Source of the DNA: Isoetes taiwanensis
Taxonomy: Eukaryota; Streptophyta; Lycopodiopsida; Isoetales; Isoetaceae
Direction of reading: 5' to 3'
Length of the DNA: 64,000 nucleotides
Assembly (NCBI GenBank): GCA_021234155.1
Contig: JAJEKV010000003.1
Location: forward strand, 31,479,166-31,543,165
Below the pieces are notes generated by a model that worked only from the letters and a program-made list of their open reading frames with translations, was not told the origin of the DNA and searched no databases. The translations under genes were made by a program, and so were the position numbers. Of this stretch, positions 23,300 through 34,729 are shown in pieces. Within the stretch, counting starts at the first letter, position 1; each line of letters begins with the position of its first letter.

Positions 23300-25195
23300 A
23301 GGCTGAACATGCAAGCCTCGTGGATAGCAATTCTTGCAAAAATTAATGTTCTTGTTGGATCTGTGTTGTTTGTTACCATACTGAATCTGTGTGGGCATTT
23401 TTGGAGCTGCTTAATAGCATTCCGGTGAGTTGTAGGCCGAACTCAAGAACTCTTTTTCTCGGAGCTTATTTTGATCTGAAATATTGTAGCTGGTTGGGAA
23501 TGGTCGCCGGATTGGCTATGGGCTCTTCACATGATGGATCGATCCAATATTCTTACAGAAATCCTTTTTGGTTCGGTTCAAAGGGAGTTTGTTCTAGCGG
23601 AAAGGCGGTCTGGAGTTCTCAATCTGTAGATGAAGGTAGCTCAGTAAAGGTTGGAGATTGAAGGGCTCACCTAAAGCTCCCCATGCATCAGATTAAAGCT
23701 TTTACCGCATACTTGGGCCTCGGCTTCTACTTTGATGGCAAGAAGAAGTGAGCTCCAAGCTCTATTCAACCTCAGACGGATTCACTGGTTCTTAGAGCCG
23801 ATTATGGCGTCGCAAACAACAAGCAATCTGCCCTATTCAGTATGAAGAGAAGAAAAAGCTTCTTTTCTTGGATTTGATCTCCCCTATTTTTGCTGGGGTC
23901 TCCTCTGTTTCGCTGCAAAGCTCTCCGGTGTTTGCTTATGGTGCCTCAAATGTTTTGCAGGTATGCCATGAATCGATTGGGTGCCCAGGTGAATCCGAAG
24001 CGCCTTAGATCAGCTAAATCTGGGATTTGACCCTTAGGCTCCCAAGAAACCCATCTGATGAATTTTTGAAGCAGTATTTAAGAATGCAAGAATTTCCAAG
24101 CAGGACAACTTTTGGTGGAGAGGAGCTTCTAAATTTCTCTGAGCCATCTTATTACGATTCATAGGCATCATTCTGAGTCAAGAACTCTGTACCATCGTGG
24201 GGGAATCAGGGATTACGAGGTTAGAGGCGGTAGATGTAGATTGATGCAGTTTGTTGCTCCGTTGCAAAGATGGAAGGGGGTAACTGTCTGTGATGGACTG
24301 ATACCTTCTTGGAAGCACTTCAAAATCTTCTGAAAATCACTCTTTGGCTCTCTAAATGCCGTTTTGTGTTGCAGGTCGTTTAAAGCAGCAAGATCTATGT
24401 TACAGGCTTCAGTTTGCCTCACCGTGATCACAAAGCGTGGCTGTGAGTTTGAGTCTGAGGCAGTAATATTATATCTGTAAGTCTAAGTTTGAGACAGTAG
24501 CTATTTACAAATCTGGTTGTTATTTTAAAAGTAGGTGCAAAAACTCTAGGCAGCAGCGGATTCAAAAAGGCAAGCAAATCAGAACCCATCTCTGTATCTC
24601 TGTATTGAATAAGGCAACCATGAAGAGGACTCCGAGGCTGCAGAAAAGGACTAGTCTCGAGCTAAAGTATAAAAGTAAGCAAAGCAGATGGCCATGGATA
24701 GCCCTTCCCAATGTTTGACGTTGAGTTCCGGTCCTATAGTTGGTTTAAAGCGTGGAAGAATCCAAGCACTTCCTACTCAGCTTGAATTGAAGAAGCAACG
24801 CGGCAACGGTTTTGCTTTAAGGTAGCTGCTTTTTTTTTACCTTGTTCATTCTTCTACTCCTTTACACAGAAACATCACTCTTGCAATTTGATGTCTAGAA
24901 AGAAGTCTTTCCCTGTGATTTCAATCTGTTTATTATATCTATCCTGTATCAACAAGAAATTTTGATGTGCGAAACGGGCATTGGCTTTAAATTTCTAAAT
25001 AAAATGCTTTTATAGCATATATAATTATATTACATTATGCTTTAATATTATAGTTACTCATGTTTCATTTTACTATATTCCCTTTTTTTTCTTAATGCTG
25101 CATATTACATAACACATATTGCTACATGTTTTAAATGTCTTTTATATTCTCACGTCTGTTTTTTTTTTATGGCCCGAAGGGCCAAAAAATTTTTT
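23300..25195. other. Unidentified segment between inverted repeat copies
   Basis: This 1.9 kb lies between two oppositely oriented copies of the same repeat (22.72-23.10 and 25.20-25.65 kb). A plus-strand frame of 90 codons (23389-23661) is rich in Ser, Gly and aromatic residues but shows no family motif. Base composition is less AT-rich than the surroundings, so captured gene sequence is possible, but I cannot name it. Confidence 0.35.
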
Positions 25196-25202
25196 TAGTA
25201 TA

Positions 25203-25654
25203 ATAACCAACACATAACTACCATTGACATTAATAAATATAACCATTGGATCCAACACATTTAAATTAAAATCCCCCTTAAACCCCCTTTGGTTTGGGTG
25301 CATATTCACCTGGGTGACGAGGGCAAATGTGAGCCCTCATAATTGTATTTTTTGCACGCATTTAAATCAACACCATATAGTATTCCGGTTGAAATCTTAT
25401 AGTATTTTGCAAATCTTATTATACAGTATAGCAAATCTTGTACTTGCATACCCCACAAACGAGGAACTTTACGTACGGTGTAGATTAAGGAATAAGGGGC
25501 GAATATGCCTATCCAATGACTCTCGTTGTTGCGGAGTCACCCCCCGTGTGAATATGCACCCAAACCAAAGGGGGTTTAAGGGGGATTTTAATTTAAATGT
25601 GTTGGATCCAATGGTTATATTTATTAATGTCAATGGTAGTTATGTGTTGGTTAT
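25203..25654. mobile_element. 452-bp MITE-like element with perfect 107-bp inverted termini
   Basis: 25203-25309 and 25548-25654 are exact reverse complements over all 107 bases by my letter-by-letter reading; the termini begin ATAACCAACACATAACTACC. The 238-bp centre includes ACGAGGAACTTTACGTACGG. No coding potential. Perfect arms suggest recent origin or gene conversion. It sits 29 bp before the splice acceptor of a PLD-zeta exon, that is, in an intron of that gene fragment. No clear target duplication was seen. Confidence 0.85.
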
Positions 25655-25683
25655 GTGTTATCATGCCGTATTTACATTTGCAG

Positions 25684-26190
25684 ATATACATTTTGATTTA
25701 CAAAGAGGTATCTATCGCTCTCAAAATTAATAGTTTACATACCAAGAATAGATTACTCAACATTCATGAAAATATCAAGGTGTTGCGTTTCCCTGATCAT
25801 TTCTCTTATGGTGTATACCTATGGTATGGTATGCTATTGCTTGTAAATGGTATAGTTTTTTTCAGCCCAAGAGTTTCAGTATTTAATTTTAGCTAGAAAT
25901 AAATGAGTTACTTACAGGTCACACCATGAAAAGATCGTGATTGTTGACCAGCAAGTTTGTTTCCTGGGTGGGTTGGACTTGTGTTTTAGAAGGTTTGATG
26001 ATTCTGAGCATCGTGTTCAAGATAATCCATGCAAGATTTGGCCTGGAAAAGACTACTACAATCCTAGGTATATATTTTCTGCAGTTATTTCTGGAAACTG
26101 GCCCATACTTGACTTCACAATGTATACAATTTGCTTAGCTAGTCTGAGCCCAATTCATGGGAAGATATGATGAAAGATGAGTTGGACAGG
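25684..26190 (+). pseudogene. Phospholipase D zeta (PX-PH type) fragment, three exons
   Basis: Exon 25684-25823 follows a TTTGCAG acceptor and encodes IYILIYKEVSIALKINS then HENIKVLRFPDHFSYGVYL. Exon 25918-26067 begins with the complete HKD catalytic motif HHEKIVIVD (H-x-K-x4-D), then [13 protein letters not shown] and [11 protein letters not shown]. Exon about 26139-26190 gives [16 protein letters not shown]. These match plant PLD-zeta, which hydrolyses phosphatidylcholine to phosphatidic acid in phosphate starvation and root growth. With the obvious acceptor, exon 3 starts with an in-frame TAG (26140-26142). No PX, PH or second HKD exon is visible on either side, so I call it a duplicated fragment. 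Introns are 94 and 71 bp. Confidence 0.88.
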
Positions 26191-26589
26191 CAAAAACTAC
26201 CTGTTGCTATTTTTGGCCTCTCCTTGTGTGCATAATAGAGGCTGCTACATAATTATCGACTGGTTATATCTGCTGCCTGATAAAGTTCATGGATCTTGTA
26301 AATCATGCCTCATAAGATTTTCTTGTAATTATCCTTCAAGGCAAGATGGAGACACATTTATATTCATACAAAAGATTAATTTCTGTTGTGAGTATGCAGA
26401 ATGCAGGAAAATGGGCAAACAAGTGTAGCTATGATGTTACATTTGAAATATTTAAGCTGCTTGCTTGGTGATTTTGGCAGGTATAGGTATGGATTGCTGC
26501 TTGATGTTCAGCAGGCGTGATTGCAGGAGTGCTTTTGTTGAAGGTTTGAGTTGAATATTTATGGGTTGTTCACATGTTTGGAAGTGTTG

Positions 26590-27100
26590 TAGTTCTGCCT
26601 AGTCTGGCAGGGGGTTCAAATCCCCTTAGGAACTGTTTTGTGAGACGATTGTATGTTAACCTGTATATTGACTTATTGTGAAGGTTAAACAATCTTAGGC
26701 TGAGGATTTGACCCCATCACGGATTTGGTGGACGGTGTAGAATGCATAGGAAGGAATATGCGTGAGAATATTATGTAAATCAATGGTCCAAAACAAGCGA
26801 TAAGGGAAAACAAGCGATATAGTTAATAGATATAGTTCTGTCCACAAATTATCGTTCATTTCTTATTATCGTTCATTTCTGACCATTGATCACTGTAATA
26901 TTCCCTCTATCATTCCTCACAGAGCATTGTGGACCGTTCGTTGACTCCATGATGGGGTCAAACTGCATTTCCACATCAGCATAAGATTTATAAACCATTG
27001 TCCAGAGCCAACATACAGCTGCATCACAAATACTCATGCAAAAGAGGGGAATTGAAACCCCTGCCATTAGAGGCAGACCCAGGATCATATGACATGTCTG
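26590..27100. mobile_element. Foldback repeat with tRNA-like B-box at each arm
   Basis: The left arm (about 26600-26830) and the reverse complement of the right arm (about 26845-27085) share GGATTTGACCCCATCA, GAGGAA-ATG and ATCAATGGTC and TTTGTGGACAGAACTATATC-type blocks, with moderate divergence. The left arm contains GGGGGTTCAAATCCCC, an exact RNA polymerase III B-box; the right arm has a degenerate version (GGGGTTTCAATTCCCC on the minus strand). No A-box or cloverleaf was found, so a tRNA gene is not supported. It lies about 400 bp downstream of the PLD fragment. Confidence 0.6.
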
Positions 27101-28474
27101 TACAGACAAAAATTTGTCCCGTCCTTTACCACTATGTCCATCCATTTGAACAAAGGCACTCCTTGTGCCTGTAAGCCTTCTCAAAGCAGCAATGCACAGA
27201 CAAAATTAAACAGAATCAAGGTGATCAGACAATGGGTTGCTCCATCTTTCAATAACCTACATGCTTGGACCAAATAAGGAACTGTCAGATATAAACAGAT
27301 GTTCAATGGTTCTTATCCGGAGTGCTGCATAGGTCGCTGAAACTTTTGTCTGCAACCCCTACAACCATTGGAAACAAACTATAGAACAACATCTGTCTAA
27401 TTCCACAGAAGCTGAGTTAAAAATATTCTGGACCCGATATGCAAAGTTTCCCAATCATTTGTTAATGTGGATTGCTGCCCTCAGGCATATCTAATATATC
27501 TTATTATGGCTTTAAACCTTCTCATTAGCAGCATGTCACGGCAAAACATTATGTCCAGCCATGTTCTCCTCTTTCTATTGCTGTTTTAACAATCCGCCTG
27601 TAATATCTTGCGGACATAGAGCACAAATGAGTGTGGCTCCTTCAATGTTATCCACCTAAGCACAAATGAGTGTGGCTCCTTCAATGTTATCCTTCACTCT
27701 ACCTCTAAATGCAGCACAACATGCATCTGCATAAGCACAAAGACTGTCTGCATATAATCCATGCACTTTTACCATAAATACTACACCTGAACTATCATTC
27801 AACATATATAGAACATCCATTGCATTTAGCCCGTGTCATCAAAAAATATGAGCACTACTTACAATGAGTTGACGAAGGAAATAGATCCAAGCAAACACTT
27901 CGTGTAGCCCAAAGAACAATCGCCCCCAAAGAATAAAGAAATCAAACTCACCGCATCGCGAAAACCTATAGGACCATGACAGCCACGTGTTCATACCTCC
28001 TCATGCATGTCCTCCATTGAACACGTGTTGCTCCTGAGCACGTCCTCACCTATACATGAGCTGCATAATCTGACAAGCAAGCAAGCAAGGAGCACGGGGA
28101 GTTAAACCCCTCAAGGAAGCCGCTTTTCAATGCTCCACCACCGCCTAAAGCCGGAGGGCTATTTCCATGCAGTGAATGTCAATCACTCATGCCTACAAAC
28201 AGAATTCACAACTTTTTTTCCCCTTTTATTCTTTCTGGTCACACATCCTGCATCCTCAATCCAATGCACAACTAAATGCTCAAACACACAATGCTATACT
28301 ATGCTACGCCATGCAAGCAAGAAATCAGAATTAGTTGTACTTCAAATTTAAGGCAACAGCATGTCTTCGTTGAAGATTATCGATTCGCCTTAACTCACGA
28401 ATCAACATTCCCCTGGCCAAATTCATATGGGCCCTCAGTGCCTGTCTCTCTTCCACAGAAACATTAACCTGGTC
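27101..28474. other. No recognisable gene; one 40-bp tandem duplication
   Basis: GCACAAATGAGTGTGGCTCC followed by TTCAATGTTATCC occurs at about 27622 and again at about 27662, identical over 33 bp. Otherwise short frames only. This could be the 3' side of a gene read on the minus strand from 29.6 kb, but no exon could be recognised. Confidence 0.4.
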
Positions 28475-28924
28475 CTATTCCATCAGCCCGATGCATTGTT
28501 CTAACGCATGAAAAAACCTGCTTAATTGAATCCGAAGCACTCTAACTGCAGCTGCTACCCCTTCAGCTATTGTATTGATCCCTACAACATTCTCAAGTAG
28601 CTCGGCCGCTACATGCACATGCTCACTCCCTGCAGACGCAACAACAGGATGTGGCAGCCCATTTGCCACAAGATTTGCAATAGGGGGCAATTGGCTAGGA
28701 TGTGGCAGACCATTTGCAACTGCCATGGGAACAATGCGTAGCATATCAGCATTAACAACATGGGGACCATTTGTGAAGGCCACAGGAGGCGAAGCACTTG
28801 AACGAGAAGGAGGGCCAGACACAGCCACATCACTATCGTTGTCACTTATTTCAATAACTTTCGGTGCCACAACTTGCCCATTGGCCTCCATTCCTGGCAT
28901 ACCTGCATAATTAAATGTGAACAT
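28475..28924 (-). CDS. Hypothetical protein exon, acidic SIM-like motif
   Basis: An open minus-strand frame of 149 codons ending in a stop at 28475. Its first codons overlap a good splice acceptor (TTTAATTATGCAG followed by GTATGCC), so the real exon probably starts about 20 bases inside the frame. It encodes KVIEISDNDSD, a hydrophobic-plus-acidic stretch like a SUMO-interacting motif, a Ser/Pro segment, and two copies of VANGLPHP spaced about 20 residues apart, then a predicted amphipathic C-terminus. I do not recognise the family. It may be the last exon of the gene whose earlier exon is at 29117-29614. Confidence 0.35.
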   Translation of the reverse strand: MFTFNYAGMPGMEANGQVVAPKVIEISDNDSDVAVSGPPSRSSASPPVAFTNGPHVVNADMLRIVPMAVANGLPHPSQLPPIANLVANGLPHPVVASAGSEHVHVAAELLENVVGINTIAEGVAAAVRVLRIQLSRFFHALEQCIGLME

Positions 28925-29116
28925 GTGCTATAACCAGTATCAAACTACTCTTCTAAATCAGCTTGAACTAACATAGAATATAACATCTACTTCGTATGGC
29001 CTTAAAAGTACACATCTATATTCAACATACAGTCCAAATACAATAAACAGAAACATGAGACCAAAACAAGATAAGAAAAAGGCACTATCCCACTGCCATA
29101 GTGTGATCAAGCAAGT

Positions 29117-29614
29117 CTAGGGGTATGTAATCAAGCCCCCTGCAATCTCCTTCCACAACTGGCCTAAACTCTCTTCCTCCTCCACATCAACAAAGTGCGC
29201 ATCGTCATCACCCTCACTGCCTGCATCGTGCCAATACCGCTTCCTGGCCTTCCCAATCCTCTTCACTGGCTGCATCCCAGCAGGCACACCAAACAGCACG
29301 CATCTAACATCGCTTGGCATAGCATGCTGAGGATTCAACGTCATCCTCCAAGCAGCTTTTACTCTGTGCTCAGAAATGAATGCGGTGTTGGTCGGCAAGA
29401 TCCATTGGCTAGATAGCACAAACTTCCTTGTGCGTAACATTCGACATACTGTGTACACAAGACTTGCAGACATCTGTTTTCTACCATGATAATTCACATA
29501 ATGGGCAGCCCTATGCAGGATGTTCTTGTTGTCCAACATAACAAGATTCTTCAGATTCCCAACGAGGTACAGATCCTTTCCTATTTCTATTTGCTTTCCA
29601 GTGACATTATGCAA
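29117..29614 (-). CDS. Hypothetical protein, 165 codons, basic then acidic
   Basis: An open minus-strand frame starting at ATG 29614. The first two-thirds are basic and hydrophobic, with KDLYLVGNLKNLVML and HRAAHYVNYHGRKQM; the last third has GKARKRYWHDAGSEGDDDAH and then VEEEES. The composition is that of a real protein rather than a shadow frame. No domain recognised. It could be a plant-specific protein or part of an unrecognised transposon ORF. It ends 190 bp upstream of the next minus-strand frame. Confidence 0.35.
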   Translation of the reverse strand: MHNVTGKQIEIGKDLYLVGNLKNLVMLDNKNILHRAAHYVNYHGRKQMSASLVYTVCRMLRTRKFVLSSQWILPTNTAFISEHRVKAAWRMTLNPQHAMPSDVRCVLFGVPAGMQPVKRIGKARKRYWHDAGSEGDDDAHFVDVEEEESLGQLWKEIAGGLITYP

Positions 29615-29639
29615 GCTGAATTTGAATAATGTTTGGAAG

Positions 29640-30616
29640 CAAGAACGAACAAAAGTAATGAAAATTCAACTTTTTCAAACTTGACAGGGAATTTTATTGA
29701 TGAATCATTGGAACTAATGGTTTAGCAAAAACATTAAAGGCAAGGGTCATGGAAAATAGCAACATGGTTGAAATGGATAGTGGGCAAAATGGCTAAGATG
29801 GAGAACTCCAAAACAAAGGTTATGGAGTGTGAATAAAAAATGATGAAACTGAATAGTCCAAAGGGTTATGCATGGAAAAATGAGAAAATGGCATATGTAA
29901 AGGTGTCCAAAAGGTGAATTTATGGCAAAATGGTCAATATGAGATAAAAATGAAGGTCTCAATCAATCACGTGCACTCTCTCCGACTTCAATATGATGTC
30001 AGACTGGCCAGGTAAAGTCTTCGATTTATATTCGTGTTAAACCGAGGTACAAGATAAACTCTCCATAGCTTTACCCAGGTTAAGCCATTATGAATAGATC
30101 GTTGTGGCCTAATCTGAGTAACACATATAGCCGGGACCACCTATGCCAGGAGATTAGTTTCTGGTATGCTATTTGTGGTTCATGATAACTGAGATAAACC
30201 AGCCATGGTTGAGACAAAAATTTGTATTGATTTCAGCATGTCCGAGAACTGATGAATCAAATCTAGAAATATAGAACCAAGTTTGTTGCATTTTCATTCG
30301 CACAACCACCTTCTCGCACGTATCTTTCAGTAGATCGACCAATTCAAATATTTTGAGGTTGATATATGCATTGTCCAGCCGTAGGAAGGGATCTACCTCG
30401 CATTCGGAAACCCACAATCAAACATGTCATAGCTATGTGGGCGAGGTGGGGATCTGGGCCAAATGGAAGCCTCGCTATTCTTCCCTCTCCTCGTCAGAGG
30501 GCGGGCAGCTACACTCGACAGGCAACTCTGGCGACATTCATTGGTTCGCACCTTCTTTACAGCACCAAGTTCAACGAACGGGGATCGGCCTTGGCTTTAC
30601 ACTTTCCTGCAGAACT
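29640..30616. other. Purine-rich degenerate ATGG repeats, then no feature
   Basis: 29730-29960 is built of loose AAAATGG-like units (ATGGTTGAAATGGATAGTGG, then AAAATGGCTAAGATGG), a decayed low-complexity tract. From 29960 to 30616 I see no motif. Confidence 0.45.
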
Positions 30617-30963
30617 CCGTATATCTCAAGTGAGATGTGGTTAATGTGGTCTGACCACATTTTAATGTGGTCATGCGATATCAGCCAAGTGGTCAATGTG
30701 GCAAAAAACCAGGCTTCAAATTGCGCGTCGGGGGGCAGAAATTTCAATCGACTGGTTCTTTCTACTCCATGGGCGGTTTGATTTGCTCGAAAAAGCATAC
30801 CTCTTTTATGCTAGATTGGTGAAGAGAGGAAGAGATTTTCGGCAAAATAGAGCAGGGTCGACCAAGAAATGCCTAAAACAGTTGGTTTTTGGGCTTCAAA
30901 TCATGCTGTTCTTTGTGGCTGATACAGGTGGCCACATTAACCACACCCGCTTGAGATATACGG
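30617..30963. mobile_element. 347-bp MITE-like element with about 35-bp inverted termini
   Basis: The left terminus CCGTATATCTCAAGTGAGAT followed by GTGGTTAATGTGG is matched by the reverse complement of the right terminus, CCGTATATCTCAAGCGGGTG followed by TGGTTAATGTGG. Four or so mismatches in 34 bases. The interior has no transposase. No target duplication is evident. Confidence 0.7.
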
Positions 30964-32778
30964 GCTTCGTGCTTTCCTATGGCTTGCACAACAACACTGC
31001 TGGGAACCTTGAATGGTTGCTGAACACTGTAGTCCAACCTTCTGAGAAAACTTGGCGAGGAAACACTCTATGCAATTAATGAGAACCAACAAGAATTTAA
31101 TGACGGATAATTTAGATCAGATTTTCTCCAAGAAAATGCAATTGTACCTAGCCGGTATGATGAATCCATAGATTCAGACGTATTTTTGAAAATAAAAATC
31201 TTACAAGCATATTGTGATATGCCCAAAAATGGTAGCACGTCAGTCTTTCAATCTTGCTTGCCATGTTTGATGCATACCAGGGAAAAATTTCAACTCAAGA
31301 ATCATTGAATTATTTTAGAGTAACATCAAGAATCACTGGCGACATATGTGAGACCTGTCGAAATTGGATATGGAGCTAAGAGCTTAAGCTTAAACGCAAA
31401 GGGCCGCTGCTCATTCTCGTGTGATAGTTAGTAGGTAGAGAAGTCTGCACTGTCAAGGTAGATGCGACCTTCACCAATATATTACTTGCAAAGTATTTTC
31501 TACTGCAAGTTTAGTCCAACAAATGGGAATATGTGGGGAAATATTTGGGGATATTCCCACCTACCAACCCCTTTGGGGACGCCATCGTTGTGATTGAACC
31601 GGGCTAAAACTAGAAAAAAACGCCTCAAAAATGCCACAAATATGTCACGAATATGCCCCTGGATATGCCGCGCATATGCCATGGTATGCCATGGATATGT
31701 TGAAGTTCAATCACAAGTATCATGGATACATTGTGGTTAATCACGACGTATAAGGCTCTCGTTTAGGGACAACCCAACTAGGGGCAACCCAAAAAAAGCA
31801 CTTTTATGCCCTATGCTAAGCTAGACTTTCATGTGGCAACTGGAAAACAAGTGGCCAATGCTTTTCAACATCAAGTCTTCCATTGCCTTCTCAATAGAGA
31901 ACTTGGTCTATAAGCTGGAGGAAAAATGAAGAGTATTAAAACATCAGTACATGCATGTAAGTTGCAGCACCATAGCAAGATTGGATACAACAAGCTTACT
32001 AGGATAAAATCTTCCAAGAGACTTCTAACAACCTTGCAAATCAATTTGCACATCTCAAGGAGGGCAATATGGATGTTTGCCTATCTAAGCATGATAAGTA
32101 CTAAGATAGTCTCGCAACATCTGAGGATTTATTCCAAGTAGACTAAATAGCTGGGATTTGCAAGTTTATTCCAAGTAGACTATAGCTAGGATTTGCAAGT
32201 TGAATGGAACGGAAGCTTGCTCAATACCCTAGTAGCAACATTGCCTATTCTACTCGTCTTCTTTGCAATTGCAGTGAACCTTCAAATAAAGACGAACAAC
32301 ATCCATTACTTTGCTCTATCTGGCAGGTGGAGGACAAAACCAGCATAATAGAAACCTATAGGCAAGGCATCGTTTACCCAAGCATAATATAAAGGGCTCC
32401 AAAAACGAGTGTTTTTAAACTTTGTAAAATAAAAAAGAGAGCTCTTATTTTCTACTTGATATCTGAATTGCATGATCACCCCTTGAAACACATTTATTTC
32501 TGAGCAGCTTATCCAACTCTGCAAACTTGTAATATATAGTACAGAGTGCTATTTACATATGCTGCGTGCTCAATGGCACATGTTTTGAGCATAATACCAT
32601 TGCAGAGTGCACATGTACAAAATACCATAGACACAAGCCGCTTATACTTGGCTATTCTTGCTGAACATGGCCTGCCTGAAATACTGGGCCAATCCTGCTA
32701 ACTTCCATCAAAAGTTACAAAGGATGTGTTTCTTGAAACGTTTCCATACTGGAAATTTGCAGTAACCCAAAACTTTGG
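30964..32778. other. No recognisable gene
   Basis: Includes a local direct repeat of TTTATTCCAAGTAGACTA near 32128 and 32164 and an AT-rich stretch with ATATGCC repeats at 31640-31700. The right end is probably the 3' untranslated region of the adjacent minus-strand gene. Confidence 0.45.
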
Positions 32779-34729
32779 CTATGACTTTCGGCGTGGCGTT
32801 GGGTAGTCATCTCGCATAGAACTATAAGCAGGATGCCGAACTTCATATAAGAGATCTTTCAAGGCAGAATGAGTGATACAGTTGACATATTCATTGCGTT
32901 TGCGGGCCTGTTAATTATGCGGAAGTTAGCTAAGGCTGAGGAAACAAGAGTGGCGCATTAAGCAATGTAAAGATAGCATTAGTAGAAGCTCCAACTTACT
33001 TCTATATTTGATCGGAAGTTTGCTTTTAATTGCTCTGCAGAATATTGTGGGAAACCGAAAGTGAGGCGTTCTTGCTTCTGCAATATACGAACATCCATTA
33101 AGCTGATCATCCCCTGGATTTATTATTCAGGGAAGGTAATCGATTACCTTCTCTGGTGGTGTAAATTTGGAATCAATAACGTTTTGATTCAAACTGCCGG
33201 CAGGTGCATATAATTCTGCATGGTAACGTGTTGAAGGTTTCAGAAGGGCTTGAGGTCTCACAAGACCTGTTATTACATTTCTCTCAGTGACTGCAATGGA
33301 AAAATAGTCAGTTTTCTGCCATATTAGCTTAGCCAGAAGAGTTCAGTAATGCATAAATTCATGATTTTATACACTAATAGGCGTAGCCAGTATTAAGTGA
33401 TTCTTATTGTGTAAGCCTAGTAGTTTTATAAAAGCTAATCGCCATATAACCAAGAGTGATGGAGCTCTTGCTTGACCTACTCCCATTGAGAAAAAAAGCA
33501 TCTCATAATCGGATCTCCGTAGACAAGAATAAAATAAATAAAGAACCACGTGCCCAAACATCTCTTCTGACTTCTTGTTTGACATCTTTAAGAACTGCCA
33601 ATAAATGAAGATGTTTGCGCATCCTGGTTTTCCTCCAACCCCTTATTAAAGCATTCTCTCTTTGAGAGGAAATTCACATGCCTTCCATCCCTTCCTAATG
33701 TAGCCTTTAAGAAATCGTCCCATCAACAAAAACTCTTTCATAATCCTTACACATGATGCTATGCAACTGCACCATTTTAACACTTAAATAGCAATTGTCC
33801 CTGTATGATGTGCATGTAAATGAAATATGAGCTCAATTATGTGGTGTGATATACCGTATTTCCCTCAGAATTGCTGTCTAACTGAAGTTCTCTACTATCT
33901 TCCGAGATGGAACACTTCAAGAGACAATGGTTGCCACTGCCTTAAGGCAAACAATATAATACTTCAGGATTATATGTACCTGGAATATGTGATTGACCAT
34001 AAATGTAAGATCTTCCACGCCTTTTTGATTCATCGTCAACAAGTATGACGCACTGCCAAAAAAGTAGAAGTTGATCAAAAAATGGAAGTTGTACAAGTTT
34101 TACAATATTTAAGCATACCCCACTTGTGTGAAAATGGTCCCTATGTCCAGATGGTACGTATCGTTTTATGGCATGATCAAGTGAGTAACGTTTTTTTAAC
34201 TCTGCTACACTCCCTGATCAGAATTCTGCAATTTAGTTAGAAAATAGGACAAATGAATATTCAATATCTCATGCCTGATGAAATTTGTGTAACAAAAATG
34301 GTCGCCTGCAAAAGCTGGGATTAAACTGATGCTCTTAAACCCCTGAATGGAAACTTAAACCCCTGACAACTGTGGCTAACCAAAGCCTAAATTACTGAAC
34401 ACAACTTTTATTTATTAACAAATGGTTCTAATAAGCCAAGGATGTAATCTGATTAACTTGTTACAAGTTTCTTACATGCAAGAAAATGTTTACAATTGCT
34501 AAAACAAAAAAGTAAATATGTGAATAATGAATACCAGGTTTCTGCATTGCTAAATTGAAAATTGTCTGCAGCACAAAATGATTGCCACCCCTGAACACAA
34601 TAGGAACACAGCACAATCAATGAAAATGAAAGACCAGCTTTGATTGCTATCCTATTGCGATAATATAACAATTAAAATGAGTATTTTCGCCCAAACGTGT
34701 GATGTGTAAACCATCCTTCGTAAAGACAT
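32779..34729 (-). CDS. Unrecognised spliced gene, about 170 residues
   Basis: Five exons on the minus strand join in one frame with canonical GT/AG sites: 34204-34119, 34052-33980, 33290-33148, 33077-33000 and 32907-32779, with stop TAG at 32779. Peptides in order include RYSLDHAIKRYVPSGHRDH, CVILVDDESKRRGRSYIYG, RNVITGLVRPQALLKPSTRY, KQERLTFGFPQYSAEQLKA and RKRNEYVNCITHSALKDLL. A first exon with ATG at 34729 (MSLRR) is likely but its donor is unsure. Consistent phase, no internal stops and a lysine/arginine-rich end argue for a functional gene. I do not recognise the family. Short basic proteins of this style occur among axonemal microtubule-associated proteins, which would suit a plant with motile sperm, but that is a guess. 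Confidence 0.6.

Noticed and set aside
26590-26660. tRNA gene suggested by GGGGGTTCAAATCCCC
   Set aside because: No acceptor stem, D-arm or anticodon arm could be folded around it.
30353-31079. Frames of 142 and 127 codons on the plus strand
   Set aside because: They run through both termini of the 347-bp inverted-repeat element and show no motif.
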